A DNA stretch of 64,000 nucleotides from assembly GCF_900496995.4 (NCBI RefSeq), contig NC_044024.1, forward strand, positions 620,001 to 684,000, written 5' to 3'. Origin of the DNA: Aquila chrysaetos chrysaetos (lineage: Eukaryota; Chordata; Aves; Accipitriformes; Accipitridae). The position numbers and the translations under genes are program-made. Shown here one piece after another: positions 35,301 through 48,062 of the stretch. Each line of letters starts with the position of its first letter. Positions within the stretch are counted from its first letter, which is position 1. The notes under the pieces are model-generated. The model saw nothing but the letters and a program-made list of their open reading frames with translations, was not told the origin of the DNA and did no database searches.

Positions 35301-38300
35301 CTGGTTTTCAGTTATTTGCTTTGTTTTTATGCGTCCCCTGTGGTCGAGAGAGGAAAGTCTTTCCCTGATAATATGATCTTCTGCTTGCAAAGAAATCCGT
35401 TACTTCCCGATCTGCTCCTGAGTCCCCAGGAACATCTTTAAGTGGTGAGAAAAACAATAGCAGCACAGGGATTTTTTTTTTTCCCCTTTCTTGTTTATAG
35501 CACAGCCTGTGCCAAATGCCAGGTCCTTGGTTCTTGGCCATTTCCGAGGGTGCCTTTGAAGGGGGAGCAGAGTGGGACAGTGCCGGAGCGCCTGCGGGAT
35601 GGAGCATCTTCCCGCCGTAGCTGTGCTGAGAATGGCAGCTAAGAGGGACGTGGGGGGCAGTGGTTCTCTCTTTGTTCAGCTCACCCTCTGCTTTGGCACG
35701 TTGGCGCTTAAACACTTGAATTATGGCCTGAGTTGGAACAGTTGCCCACGTCCCAGCAGGGATAAGATGGCAGCCTGAGGTTAGCAGGGCGGCAAGCTGG
35801 TCCCTCGGCGTGCCTGCCCAGTTAACGGAGGGGGGTCCGTGTGTCCTGTGGGGATGCCCTGGGATCAGCAGTGATCCGTTTGCTCCCGGCTGCATGGGTA
35901 GCCAGGCAGAGCCATGCCCTCACGGCCAGAGGAGAGGATGGGGCTCTGCCCCCGCGCACCCTCCAGCTTTCCAAGAGTTGGGGTCAAGGTGGGTGCTCGG
36001 CTGCTTCAGCGGCTTTGTCCTGAGATGACTATCTCGCTGCTCGCTTAAAAGAGAATTAAAAGAACACTCTCAAGGCTAGGAGGCCTAAAATTAGATGTGG
36101 CATCTGTGTTTTGGTTTGCAGGCGGGCTTAAAAGAAAATGATTCCTAGCTGCTTTCATTCTTCGCCTGCTCAGAAGAGCAAGGCAGAGGTGAAGCAGGCA
36201 GAGTGCTGGGCTCATAAATGATTGCAAAAGCACCTCAGCTCTCTCAGGACATTGCTGCCTGGCAGGGCTGGCGTGTCTGCAGATTTCAGTGCCTGTCTGG
36301 TTATGGGGGTACTTCCCAAGCATGTTGATCCCCTGGGATCAGCGGATTGCTGCTGTTGCAGGGTTCTGCCCTCTGTACTTCGCAAGAAATGCTTTCAGCC
36401 CCCAAAACGACAGGTCTGGCTGTCCGTGCCTTATATCACTAAAGGAACGTACCGGCATCAAGGCACCGTTTCCCAGGGCTGTGCCAGGCTGGGATGCCTT
36501 GGGTTCACTGAGCGTGCCACCGGGGCTCGTACCAGTGCCGCTCGCTGCTCATCGCTGCCAGCCCGGCCTTGCGGAGGTGCCGCGGTCCTGCTGCAGCCAG
36601 CAGGCATGGGCAGATGTGTGCCACGGGCATGCACGGCCCTACGGCAGCTGCCAGGAAAGGCAAGGCCACGGACAGGAGGACCTGGCTGGACGTTAGCCGG
36701 TTGCTGCGGGATGCTGAGGAATATGCCTCTGCGTTGCCTCCGTTGCTGAGATCAGGGCTAAGAGTGCCAGGAAGACCATGGATATATGAAGCTTTAGCTA
36801 TAATTTGCGTGTTTGCTCTTTATGAGATGATTCAAAGCATGATCTGCTTTGAGGGCATGGGGAGATGATATTGCGCAAGTTGTGAAAGTTTCGTAAGTTT
36901 CCTCTAGGAAACAAGTGATTTGCCAGCAGAGCTGAAGAGAAATTTTGCAGATATAGCTTATATCCGTTTCCAGACATAATAAGGAAAAGCATTTTTATGC
37001 CCCTGCAGCTGTGTCTCTGCAAAGGTTTAGTCTTGGTATAAACATGCCTAAAAATAAACCAATTCTGCCAGGAAGTTATGAGACCAGCTGAAGTTCCTAC
37101 CTCAGCCAGCCCAAGAAGCCCACCGCAGGCTCTCGGCAGCCGCCCACAGCTGTGCCGGGAGTGGGACACGGCGCAGGAGCTGGCACAGCTGGCAACGCAC
37201 AGCCACTGCGGCGAGTCTCGGCATCCCACTTCTGTGAGAGGGGATGCTCTGGGGCCAGGGTGGGAGGCGAGGGCTGCTCCCTGAGATGGATGTTTCTGTT
37301 CCTTCCTCTCTTCCCCATCCGTCCCCAGGGCTGCCATGCTTTGCTGGGAGAAGGAGGAGGGTGCTGGCCCACCTGGCAGCAGGGAGGCGGGAGAGCCCGG
37401 ACCAGCGGTCCTCTGAAGGGCAGCGATGCCGACTTTTGCTTTGCTGCCCATGCTAGCAGGTCTCGCTCGTGTGGTGTGCCTCCCCAGTCGGGTGCCTCCA
37501 ATAGAAGTGGTATTTGTGGTCTTCTCATTTTTCCATGCTGGATTCCTCCACTGTCTGCCATCTGCCTGTTTTCAACTCATGCTTCATCCATCCAACAGAG
37601 ACATAAAAATGCAGACATTATGACACCAGTTTCCTTAGCAATAATTCCACTGCCAAATTAAGTGGGGAAAATATTATGTGTTTTAAATATCCGAGTTTGG
37701 GATTTAATCCTGTCATCTCTCAGCAATCTGGCTGGGAGCATTCCCATTATGGAAGTTGTATTGGTGGTCTGGGGTTCGAGTGTGGCGGGGAGGGCTCCAG
37801 TCTGCAGCCCCTCTGTGCACTGACTTGTTCTTTGGCAGAATAACCGGGGAGTGGGATTATCAAACGGGTTTCCACGAGTTCCCGCAGGCACAGAGGCAGA
37901 TGCTATCTCCAGCTGCAGAGCTGATGGGGCAGTTCACTGTCCGTAAGAAAGAGAAATGCTGTTAAGGGCATGTTGCAAGTGGGGCAAGGTGTGGAGCCAT
38001 ATTCCCACTTTCTCATCGCAGAAGAATGTGGAAGCCTGTGTTTACTAGAGTCTGTGAAACTCACGGGAGGTCAGTAAAATATAATGGTGGGTGGTTCATG
38101 GGTTTTTCTGGCATCTCAGAGGAGGTCAGGCTCCCAGCAGCAGTCTGCACATCAGCACCAGGAATTTGCTGCATTGCTAAACAAGCTCTGGAAAGTAGAG
38201 AAAATCCAATTTATTCAGCCAGTTCAGTTCAAAGGCTAGTCATTCAAAACTGAGACCTACTTGGAGTTGAAAAAGCCAGAAATGTGGGAGGTTTTCTTTC

Positions 38301-40244
38301 AACCTGTGTAGAGAACGAGGCATGGGATAGTGGTATCCAATGACTATTAAGTCTTGGAGATCCCTTAGAAAAGGGCCAGTCAGCAGAGTCTGCAGCTCAC
38401 AAATAAGCCTAGCTTGGCTTTAGTAGTCAATTGATTTGAAATGCACTCTGCTTTGATAAGTTTAATTCTGACTTACCAGAAGAGCAATTTAAAATGTTCA
38501 CATTTCCATTGACTTTATGGATCCACTTGAATGCAACTTGACACATATCACAAATAAAATATTAACCCAGCATCTAATAAATAAGAAATGTGTCATACAC
38601 CATTTTCTGAGTTGTAGAGTGGAAAATCAAAAGTCATGACAAACTGTGTAATTGCTTCAAAAAAAAAAAAAAGCGTATTTGTTAAACAGGAGAAGGCTCT
38701 TGCTAACGAACTGTCACATCCTCTGCAGAGGCATCAACATGGCCCTATTTAAAATGAACACATTCTGCACATTGCAAAGAGAAAATGTGAAGATAGGGAA
38801 CATTACTGATTGCATTCTTCAGGGAAAATCACTGCAAAAGACAGATGTAGAAAAGATGAAAATCGATTATTTACGTAGAGGGATACTTGGTGCCAAGCTA
38901 AATTCTGATTACATTTGAAGTTCTATATGACAATGATTTAAATCAGTCCACCTTGGTTTTCATTCTGCAGTCCCTTATCAGATTCTGTGGAGTTAGCTGA
39001 AGGTCCTGGGGGGACCACGAGGGAAGCCCCATTCCAGCAGGCATCCTCCTCTGCTCCCTGCCAAGGGACAGCTGGAGGGGTCAGCCCAGCTCTCGGAAAG
39101 AGGCAGCACGATTCGTGAGCAGGGCGTCTGCATGTGGCACTGACATCAGTCCCCCCATCCTGCCAGCGCCGTGCGGACCCTATCGTCTCTCTCTCCAGCA
39201 GCTGCTCTTTTCAGTTTGAGACACGACCGCACTTTGTTGGTTGGCCAAGTGATTTGTGGACATACCTTGGGGACCAAATGGCCAGTTCACATGAGGTGCT
39301 CTGGCTGCGCCCCATCACCGGACACGGGTCTGTGTGTGCTGGCCGACCACCCGGCCTCTTTGCAAGCCTCCCCTTGTCCCTATACCCTGCCAGTGAAAAG
39401 AAAAGTCTCGGAGCAGGTATTGTTCTACAAAGGCTTTGTGAGCCGGAGCAGGGACTACTTGTCTAATTTATAAATGCAGTGCTGGCATTGAGATCCGTGT
39501 CCTACGAAAACAAAAGGAACATTAATCTGCATGTGAAGGGCATGTGGAGAGAGTAGCTTTGGTCTTCTGCCCCACATCGATCTCCGTGGTCGCGTGAGCC
39601 CGGCAAGCCCTGGGAGAGGATGGGGATTCCTGCTGTCAGAACCCCTCCTGCCCCTGGAGCGCTGCACCAGCACTGTTCGGGGCGTGAGAAGCTGGCGCGG
39701 GTCCGGCAGCCTCCAGTCCCCCTTCCCAGCCGCAGCACACGTAGGCTGCCGAGGGGTGGCCCTGGCCGGGGGGATTGGATCTGGCTCAGGCAGGGAGACA
39801 TTTTGTTACGTCTGGAGATTTGCACTTAAAACAGACTGTTGTGAAAAGCCGCCAAGGAACTTGCATCATCTCTTCCTGAGTGTTTAATAAGTATCGCTGC
39901 ACTTAGTTTTCGAAGAGGGAAAGCTAAATGTCTTCCTATAAAAGCAGACTGTTAGTACGTTGTCCTACAAGCCTGCAGTACCCTGCCAAGTATGGTAACG
40001 GCCAGGATGCTTTCTAGGGGACTGTAAGCCAGTCCTCCCTATCTGGCATGATGGCAGTGTCTCTTGGAGCATGAAATATATGGATCAAGAGTATCTCATG
40101 ATTTGTGATTTTCTTTATAGGCACATTTTGTCAGCAGAGGAGATGGATTTAAGAATGGAAGATTATGGTGTGGGTTAAACTAACTTAAAAGATATTAGTC
40201 AGGACAGACTGTTTCCTTGGGAAATAAGTAGGGCTGTCTGTGCA

Positions 40245-40271
40245 CCAAGGACACCAAGGTCTTGTCCTTGG
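40245..40271. repeat. Small perfect hairpin
   Basis: CCAAGGACA (40245-40253) and TGTCCTTGG (40263-40271) are exact reverse complements around a 9-base loop that repeats CCAAGG. The stem does not extend further, so it is too short for a microRNA precursor. Confidence 0.6.
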
Positions 40272-43200
40272 AGGCTCCAGGTGACTCTGCAGTCACCAGG
40301 ACGATATGGTGTACAGCGCTGATGACCTCAGGGGTGCTCGTCAGGGCTGAAGCTTGCTTGCATTACTCCTGTTTTGCTTTTTGTCCCCTTGATGCTTCAT
40401 AATCAGATGAGTTCCCATCTTAAATAACCTTGCAATACGTTTATGCTGTCTCTTTTCATAGATACCTTCTCTGTCTGGGGAAATCAAGTGTTTCATTTTC
40501 TCTGAGCTGATTTATTTAAGCTGCTCCCCGAGCTCACTGGCTGGAGATCAGGTTTTGAGGCAGAAGTTTTGGGTTCAGTACTGTACCCAAAATGCAGGCA
40601 GCTGCCTACCGCAGAGGCCACCTGTGTGATACAGAGGCTGCAGATGGCTTTGCCCAGGCTTTGCATTTCAGGTATAGCATGCCTGCCTCCTGTCACCTTT
40701 TTAACCTCATTTTCTGCTTCTTTCTTAGGGATGACTGGAAGGTGAGAGCCAATGATGGTCATTAAAAACAGGAGACTCCCCAGTGGTTTGGGTTATGACA
40801 TGGCCTCTGCCGTCCACCCCGTCAGTGGGTGTGCAGTGGCTTGGCTGGCCAGGGTGGCTGTTTGGGACTGTCCCCTGGGTGCTGGGACAGAGGCCGCCCC
40901 ATGGGGCAAACAGCAGCTGGTTTCGGTGCAGCTCCAGGCTGGAGCAGCCTTCTTGTGCACCAAAGGAAAGAGCCATGGACTTGCCTGGGCCTGGGCTGGT
41001 AGAGGTGGGGTTTCAGCTGCAGCTGGCACCCAGCGTGTGAAAAATAAACTGTCAAAATAAGTAAATAGAGTATTCGAAAAGGAAAAAGAGAATTTAATTT
41101 GGGAGATTTGCAAATGGATTTGTGCAGCTGTGCTTGCTGAAGTTATTTGTGCCCCCTGGGCTGGGAGGCAGCCTCTGAGCTGCTGCCATCTCTGCTGGAG
41201 AGCCCCACGCTGCTGCTCCTGGGAGCTGTTGGTAGGACGACCTTCTCCTGAGGGTGTGCTAGTTCTGTCTGCCCTCACTGCCAGGGATGTTTGGAAAACC
41301 CATTGTCATCTGCTAATGTTTATTTAAATCCAGTGAAGATCAAGTTCCCATATGTGTTGTCCCTGTTCACACTGTGCACCATGCTCTGCTCTCTCAGAGA
41401 TGCTGTCTTGCCTCTCTGCCTCCAGCAGTTATACAGGAAAACAAGAAATGGTCAGTTTAGAAACATATTCAAGACTATTTAGAAAAAAGAAAATAAATTC
41501 AATATACAAGGCTGCATGTTTATAGATTAAACTGCCCAATGCGTTTTAACAGATGGAATGCTTTAAAGTTTCCATGCAGGCCTTATTGTCTGAATCAGTG
41601 CAACTTAGTGACTGTGGATTGAAGATTCAGTTCAGCTCTGGCTGTAGCCAGCGGCAGTGAAACAGGAGTGTGCAAGAGGACATGAGACTTGTGCCTAAAA
41701 TGAACAGTCGTGCTCTCAGCTAATCGTGGGTCTTGCACCTCGGTGTGAGTCATAGACCTTTGTCCAGGCATGAGCCACGCAACTCCATTGACAGGAAGCC
41801 TGTTACTTTTAATATTGTGTTTAAAGATATCACACACAGACGATGACATTTTAAAGGCAACATTTACTCCTGATAACATCGCAGTACCTCAGAAATGACT
41901 GGACAGTATTCTGTGTCATCCAAGTTTGTGTGCAAGTGCTTATTCAGTTCATGGCTCAGCATCTTCTCGAGCATTATGGCCAGGCAGGTGTTTAGATATA
42001 GCATTGTAAAGGTGCAAAACCACCAGCCACTTTGCCCAAAGGGCAAGGCGTGGGAACAAAAGCGCTCTGCTTGGGGATTCCCAGCTGATGGCTGGTCGGG
42101 CGGGATAAGCATGGGTGCATGGCAGCCGCCGTGGGTGGGCAGGCAAATCCCAGTTAGGGATTCTCCAAAGGCCAGTCCAGCTGAGTCCCTGTGTTTGCAA
42201 ATCCACTGCATTGTGCTTTAGCAGATGTGTTTCTGGACAAGGCAGCTAAATCTTGGAGCGAGTTCCAAGCCTGCTGGTGCAAACGCTGACACTGAGCAGT
42301 TGACACAGTGAGCTGATGCCACAAGGAGGTTATGCCAGTGGTCAGGGCACAGCCGTGCAGAGAGCAACACTGCAATGTTTCACTTCAGTCTGGTGGGTTA
42401 TTCTGCTGCAGCTGTCAAATTTAAGAGTGAAGGAGGTGGAAATTGTGTTTGTTCAGTTATGTCAAACTGATGGAAAACAGAGGGAGTGTAAGGAATATGC
42501 ATCGTGTTATATTAGCATGGTGAATTGCTTAATGAATTAATCTTATTCGAGGTGGTAGGCGTGGACTGCAGAAACCATGCAGATAAAGCAGCAAACATAC
42601 TTTTTCATTGTCTGTCTTCGGAGTCAGAAGTTCCGGGCAGTGGGGGGCGGTTGTGCCTTGGCTCCTTTTGGGTAGCATGTGCTGTCTGTTGCTGAGATGG
42701 AAGCTTTCTTTGTGGGTTATTAGAAGTGGTTGACATTCTCTTATCTGTGATTGCCCTTGGTTTTCTGGGTGTGTTGTGAAATTAACTATTGACAAACAAG
42801 TGCTTGCATTGCAAAATTATAGTTCCTACTCTACAGAAATATTTGCATGTGGCAGGAGCTCAGTATACTCTCCATTTCCTTAAAGAACCCTTCTGAAACA
42901 ACAGTAAAATTCTTCCTGTAGCCATAAGAGAGATAGCGAGGTTGTTTTTTCTCTCCCCTGAAAACCACCAAGCTCCTTTGTGAGCAGCCCTGACCTTGGC
43001 CTTCAAGCCGTGCGCCAGAGCTGGAATCTCTGCCCGACGTCACTGCTGCACCAGTTGTGTCTGCCCGCGCCGCGCTATCTCCCTGCTTTGGAGTTCTGAG
43101 GCAGTGTGACACTTGCCATATATTGTGCAAACTACAGTCACGTATTCTGGAGCCCTCCACAACTCACTTGGTGCTTGTTTTTGTCAGACCTCAGTATTCC

Positions 43201-44074
43201 TGTGTCTCTGTGGGATGGTTGCAATCAGCAGGTACCGAAAGAGTAAAAACTTCCTCTTGGAGGAAAGCTTTTAAGCAGCCCATCGTGAGCTGCTGAGCCA
43301 CCCCTCCAGTCCCTTGTGCAAGGGTGAAGGAGCTGCAAATGCTGCTGGTCGCTGGGACGCCTGTGCAGGTGGGTGTCAGGGGCTCTGCCCAGAAAGCTGC
43401 CAGTCCACACGCCCCTGCAGCCTCCGTAAGCCATCTTTTTGGCTCATTGCTGTGTCATTACCTACATATTTTGAGAACGCCCTTAAAAGGTCTCTTGGAA
43501 ACTGGAAAATAGACCGTTAAGGGTACCATTATCACAGCTCACTCTGAGTTGCTGATGTTTTCAGTTATGTTTTTCTTACAATTTTCCCTCTAAAAATAAA
43601 AAAGAAAAGGCAAATTGGCGTCTTTTTAAAATCAAGGGCAAATCCTTCTGCTCTGGACAGTGGCTGCCAGTAGTAAAGGTGCAGAAGTGAGTTGGCAATC
43701 GCGTTGGTGCTGCAGGGCTCAGCCTGCAGCTGAGCCTCTCCCCAGCTGCTGCAACATCAGTCTCCCGACACGATGGGATGCAGGGGCTGAATGCTGCCCT
43801 GTGCCAACCCTGGAGACAAGAGTGTTACACCCGGGAGGAGCCTGTCTCACAGCCAGGATTAACCTTGAGTGTCTGCCAGCTCCCTCTGACTTCCATCCGT
43901 AAGTGGGCAGCTGGGGGCAAGATTGGCCGAGCACACAGGGGTTTGCAGGGAGAGCCTGAGCAGCTCTGGGCCGCTCTGCTCAGCACCCTTCCTAGGTAGA
44001 TGCACATGTATAGGTACACTAGACACACATGTGCGTGAAGGTATATTTGTACTTAAACAACTCTTCTCATGCAG

Positions 44075-44098
44075 AAACAGCTATTTAAAAAGCTGTTT
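44075..44098. repeat. Small perfect hairpin
   Basis: AAACAGCT and AGCTGTTT flank the loop ATTTAAAA. Its arms contain CAGCTG-like half motifs. There is no further evidence of function. Confidence 0.5.
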
Positions 44099-44989
44099 AA
44101 AAAGCCACTCAATCCTTAATTGCTAACCTACTTTGCAGCTTTAAATAATTATGCCTCAAAAATACTCCATGGTCTTCTGGGGGTCCTGCTTCTGTCATCA
44201 AAACAGCTGCTACTGTGAGAGTCACTTTTGCTCATTTCCTATCTGAAATACATGGTGCAAAGAACACGGAAAGCACAGTATGGAAGGCCTTATGGAAAAA
44301 GATAAATTAGCCCTTTTCAGATTTCTGATTGCATAGAGAGGAGAAAAAAGGTAACAGGTCATTAGAGGAAAGGTCCGGGACTGCTGGAATCTAAAAAATT
44401 GCTGGATAAATAAGGCATTTTTAGCAAAGCTTTTATATTTGCTGGTGGTTTTTTCTTAGTAGTGTCTGCTCTACTGTAGCACCTCAAACTGAGTGCCAAG
44501 GCTGTGTAGCGTAGGGCGGTTGTGCAGACATGGCACGGGGGGAAGCGGGGGGTGCCCTGGGCCCTGCTGAGGACGGGACAGCAGGATTGCACCAGGAGGA
44601 CGGGCAGGATCCTGGGGAGGGCGAGACAGGGAGGTGTTTATTGCATCAGGACTTAACTATGCCAGATATGGTGCAGCCGACTGCATCTCCTCTGTTTAAT
44701 CAGTAATTCAAGAAAAGCCTTGGAAATGGAGATTGTCAGGGAAGGATGGTTGAGCAGCATCTACAGATGAGTCACTGATTCTGATTGCTGCTGCTAAAAA
44801 GATGAGGAATCACTCAAAATGTTTCTTGCCTTAAGAAAAGGGGATAAAATTGCTGCTCCAGTTATTAACCTACAATTCAGGTAGGATCTGCGTAGCTCTT
44901 ATATGAGGAATAGAAGATAGCAGCATTCTTGAAGGACACAACTGACAGCAAGATCAGAGGACAGAGGCGAGCCTGGGTTTTGATCTTGG

Positions 44990-45074
44990 CAATAATTGTC
45001 CCATTTCATGCCTTATTCTCAAGGTGTGAGGGGCTTTGAAAAGACCTGTGTGAAAGGCAAACTGCACCAGTAGT
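44990..45074 (+). mobile_element. Possible MIR/L2-type relic
   Basis: TCCCATTTCATGCC is followed by GGTGTGAGGGGCTTTGAAAA and GACCTGTGTGAAAGGCAAAC, then TGCACCAGTAGT. This resembles the tail of MIR/L2-like elements in birds and reptiles (CCCCATTT, GTAAAGCGCTTTGAGATCC, GATGAAAGGCGCTATAGAAG, TGCAAAGT). The match is shorter and weaker than at 8420 or 32251. Confidence 0.4.
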
Positions 45075-47786
45075 CTGGTGACAGAGTTAGTTTTTGGTTG
45101 AAATTAAGCATCCCAGCTAGTTGTTCACATAACAACAGCAACAGTCCCTTAAGTCCTATCTGCACCGGAAAGTATTTTTCAGCCTATGGTATGCTTTAAA
45201 CCAGTCAAATACTGGTTTCTCATCGGCCCTTGAGGAAACACTTTTTCTCATTTAAAACCTCTCTCTCCTCAGTTTGGGAAGCAAAACAAAACGGAATGGA
45301 TAGTCTGGACTAAAGAAGCTACTCCTATTACCAGAATTAAAATAACTGAGCAAAAGATGATAACCAGGCAGCTGCCCCTATGCGAGTGCATCGTTGTCCT
45401 TGCCACAGCTCTCCATAAGAGTGATTGCTCTTTAAGCTGTTGCACTATAGGTAGTTTTAAGTCCTGATGTCCCTGGGACTGCTGCTTGTGGGCGCACAGG
45501 TTGCAGGCTCTCCCTATGTTTTGGGAGTGGTGAAACGAGATGGGGGAGAGGGATGGGAGAGGTGGGGGACTGCGTGGGACCGCCTGCCCTGGTGCCTGTT
45601 GCAGTCTCAGCCCGGCAAGTGCAGCGCAGCGGTGCCGTACATTATAACTTACCACAGAGATGGAAACCCCAGTGGAAAAGCTGGTGATTAGCACAGACAA
45701 CAGGTGTATCTTTCCTTAATTAAACCTCGATGTTGCCAGATGCTCTTTGGGTGTGTGAGATGTCCCCTTGCTTGTGTCATACCTGGAGGGGCAGAGCTGC
45801 CTGTGGACATGCAGGATGTAGAGAGGTGCTGGCCACGGGCAGCAGTTTGGGGCAGAGGGGCTGAGAAGCAGGACAGCGTTCCCTTGCCTTGGGGTCTGTG
45901 TTGGTGTTTGACCCCTTTTTCTAAAAGTTGCAAGACTTTTCAGAAGATTCACTGTATGGGTTCCGGCTGCCATCTCTCCCAGGGCTATTTTGTGTTTATT
46001 CATACTGTGGTCCCAAATGGGGATTTTCTGAGTATAAAGATTTTTTCCAGAAGTCCCAGCATTGTCACATTTGCTCTTAATATAATTTGATTTCTAAGAG
46101 CTCACCTGCAAGCATTCAAACAATACCAGAAACCAAAAGCAGATCTCCTTTTGACCAAAAAGTTGCGGTGACCTACTGACTGTTAGAAGCTAATTGCCTC
46201 ATCCAGTGTTTTGACAAAAAGCGAGTTTTAGCAAATAACTTAAAATGCTATTGTTCCCCATACTGCCTGGACATGCATTGACTTGTGATTCTGATAAGTG
46301 CCTCTTCTGCTGCCGTGCCTTCTGAAAAAGCAGCTTCTCCATAGATCTGATCAAACAAGCATGTGGCAGTGTGTGTGTCAGGAGGGAGGAGGCAGGATGG
46401 GTGCTAGCCAAGAGGAAAGGATTTGGGCATGCGGATGGAGGGAAGCATGACGAATACGCAGTCGGAGAGGAGGGCTGGCTCTCGGAGCGTCTCAGTGCCA
46501 CGGTTAAGGCAGCTGGTTGGCACTACGTCAGCCTGGCACACGCAGGCAGCGTGGCACTGGCGGGTGAAGTCCTCCCCCAGGGTCGTGGCTCGCGGGGACC
46601 CGGTCCCACATTTGCAGCACCATGGGAGCTGCAGGCTGTGCTGGCTGGGGAGGGGTGGAGGTGTGGAGCTCTGCCTCCTGAGCACCCTGGCACTGCACCG
46701 CCGCAGTCCTCTCAGTGTCCTTGGCACCTGCTTGGGTTGTGCCGGGGCTGCAGGAGGCTCTTTGTGCTTCCCCAGCAGAACTTGGAAGAGGTTATGTCAA
46801 AACTGGGGATTGGGGAAAGCAGCAACAGTCAAAGATGGCCCCAGGTCTTCACTGGAGTCCATGCTCTGCCCATGCTAACAGCTGATTTCCGTCCCCATCC
46901 TTGGTTCCAGCTACCCAGAGTGAAAACCCAAAATGGGTCTTTTGGAATACTGAGCTGGCAAGTGGAAAATGTGAAGTTCTGTAATCCACAATGGCCCACT
47001 TCCAGCATTTAATCATAGTTATTATATGGCAGACCCTGAAACTTTTATTTTTGGCTCTGAGGTTTGTTTTCACCCTTCAGTGGTTGGCGGCACCGTGCTC
47101 TGCCCATGGGGCCGTTGATGGCTCTATCCCATTGTACTCCATGTGACTGGGAGACGCAGGGTCGGTGCCTTTAGTCATGGCATGGGTATAGACAGGAGTC
47201 CGCTGGGACACGTTTACAGCAAATGCTTTATGTTTTCACCAGAGGCATCCTGGAAGAAGGTGCAGTCCAGCCATTGCTGGGTATTGAAAGAGGGAATAGG
47301 TAGAAAACAAGCAAGACAAAAAAGCAAGAAGAAAAGAGTAGCTTAAGGGAGTTTGGTAGCTTAGGAAAAATTAATTTGTCTAAATTAAGAATCAAAAGGA
47401 TAAATTAATCTGTAGTGAAGTGACAACAGTGACCTTAATGGAGTGGGATCACGTAGCTTAATGAGCATGCAGAGTCCTTTTTTGATGTACAAGCCTCACT
47501 GTTGAAGCCAAATTACATGAAATCTGCAACAGCCGGTCCCAGTTGTCTTCTCTTTCTAGGCTGTGCTGTCACCATGCCTGTACTTTGTCACATGTTGTAC
47601 CTAGGGGCAATGTCAGGAGGGGCACCCCAGCATGGTCTTCTGCGTGGTCAGAGCGAGGTTTGGCTTAGTCGTTGCTTGCCTCCTTTCTGATCAGTGCTTG
47701 GGTTGTCCCATCACTGAAATTTTGGGTTTTGCCATGAACATTCTCCCAAACCCCAATCCGCTGCGCTCACCCATAGCTCATCCTAA

Positions 47787-48062
<276 letters not shown>

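Noticed and set aside
36798..37451. 217-codon minus-strand open frame in intron 1
   Set aside because: It has no domain or homologue I can recognise, is Ser/Gly/Pro-rich, and is open on several frames at once.
40245..40271. MicroRNA precursor
   Set aside because: The stem is only nine base pairs and does not extend, well short of a microRNA hairpin.
46371..47012. 213-codon plus-strand open frame in intron 1
   Set aside because: It has no recognisable domain, no coding-like pattern and competing frames over the same bases. Its length is plausible by chance in moderately GC-rich intron.
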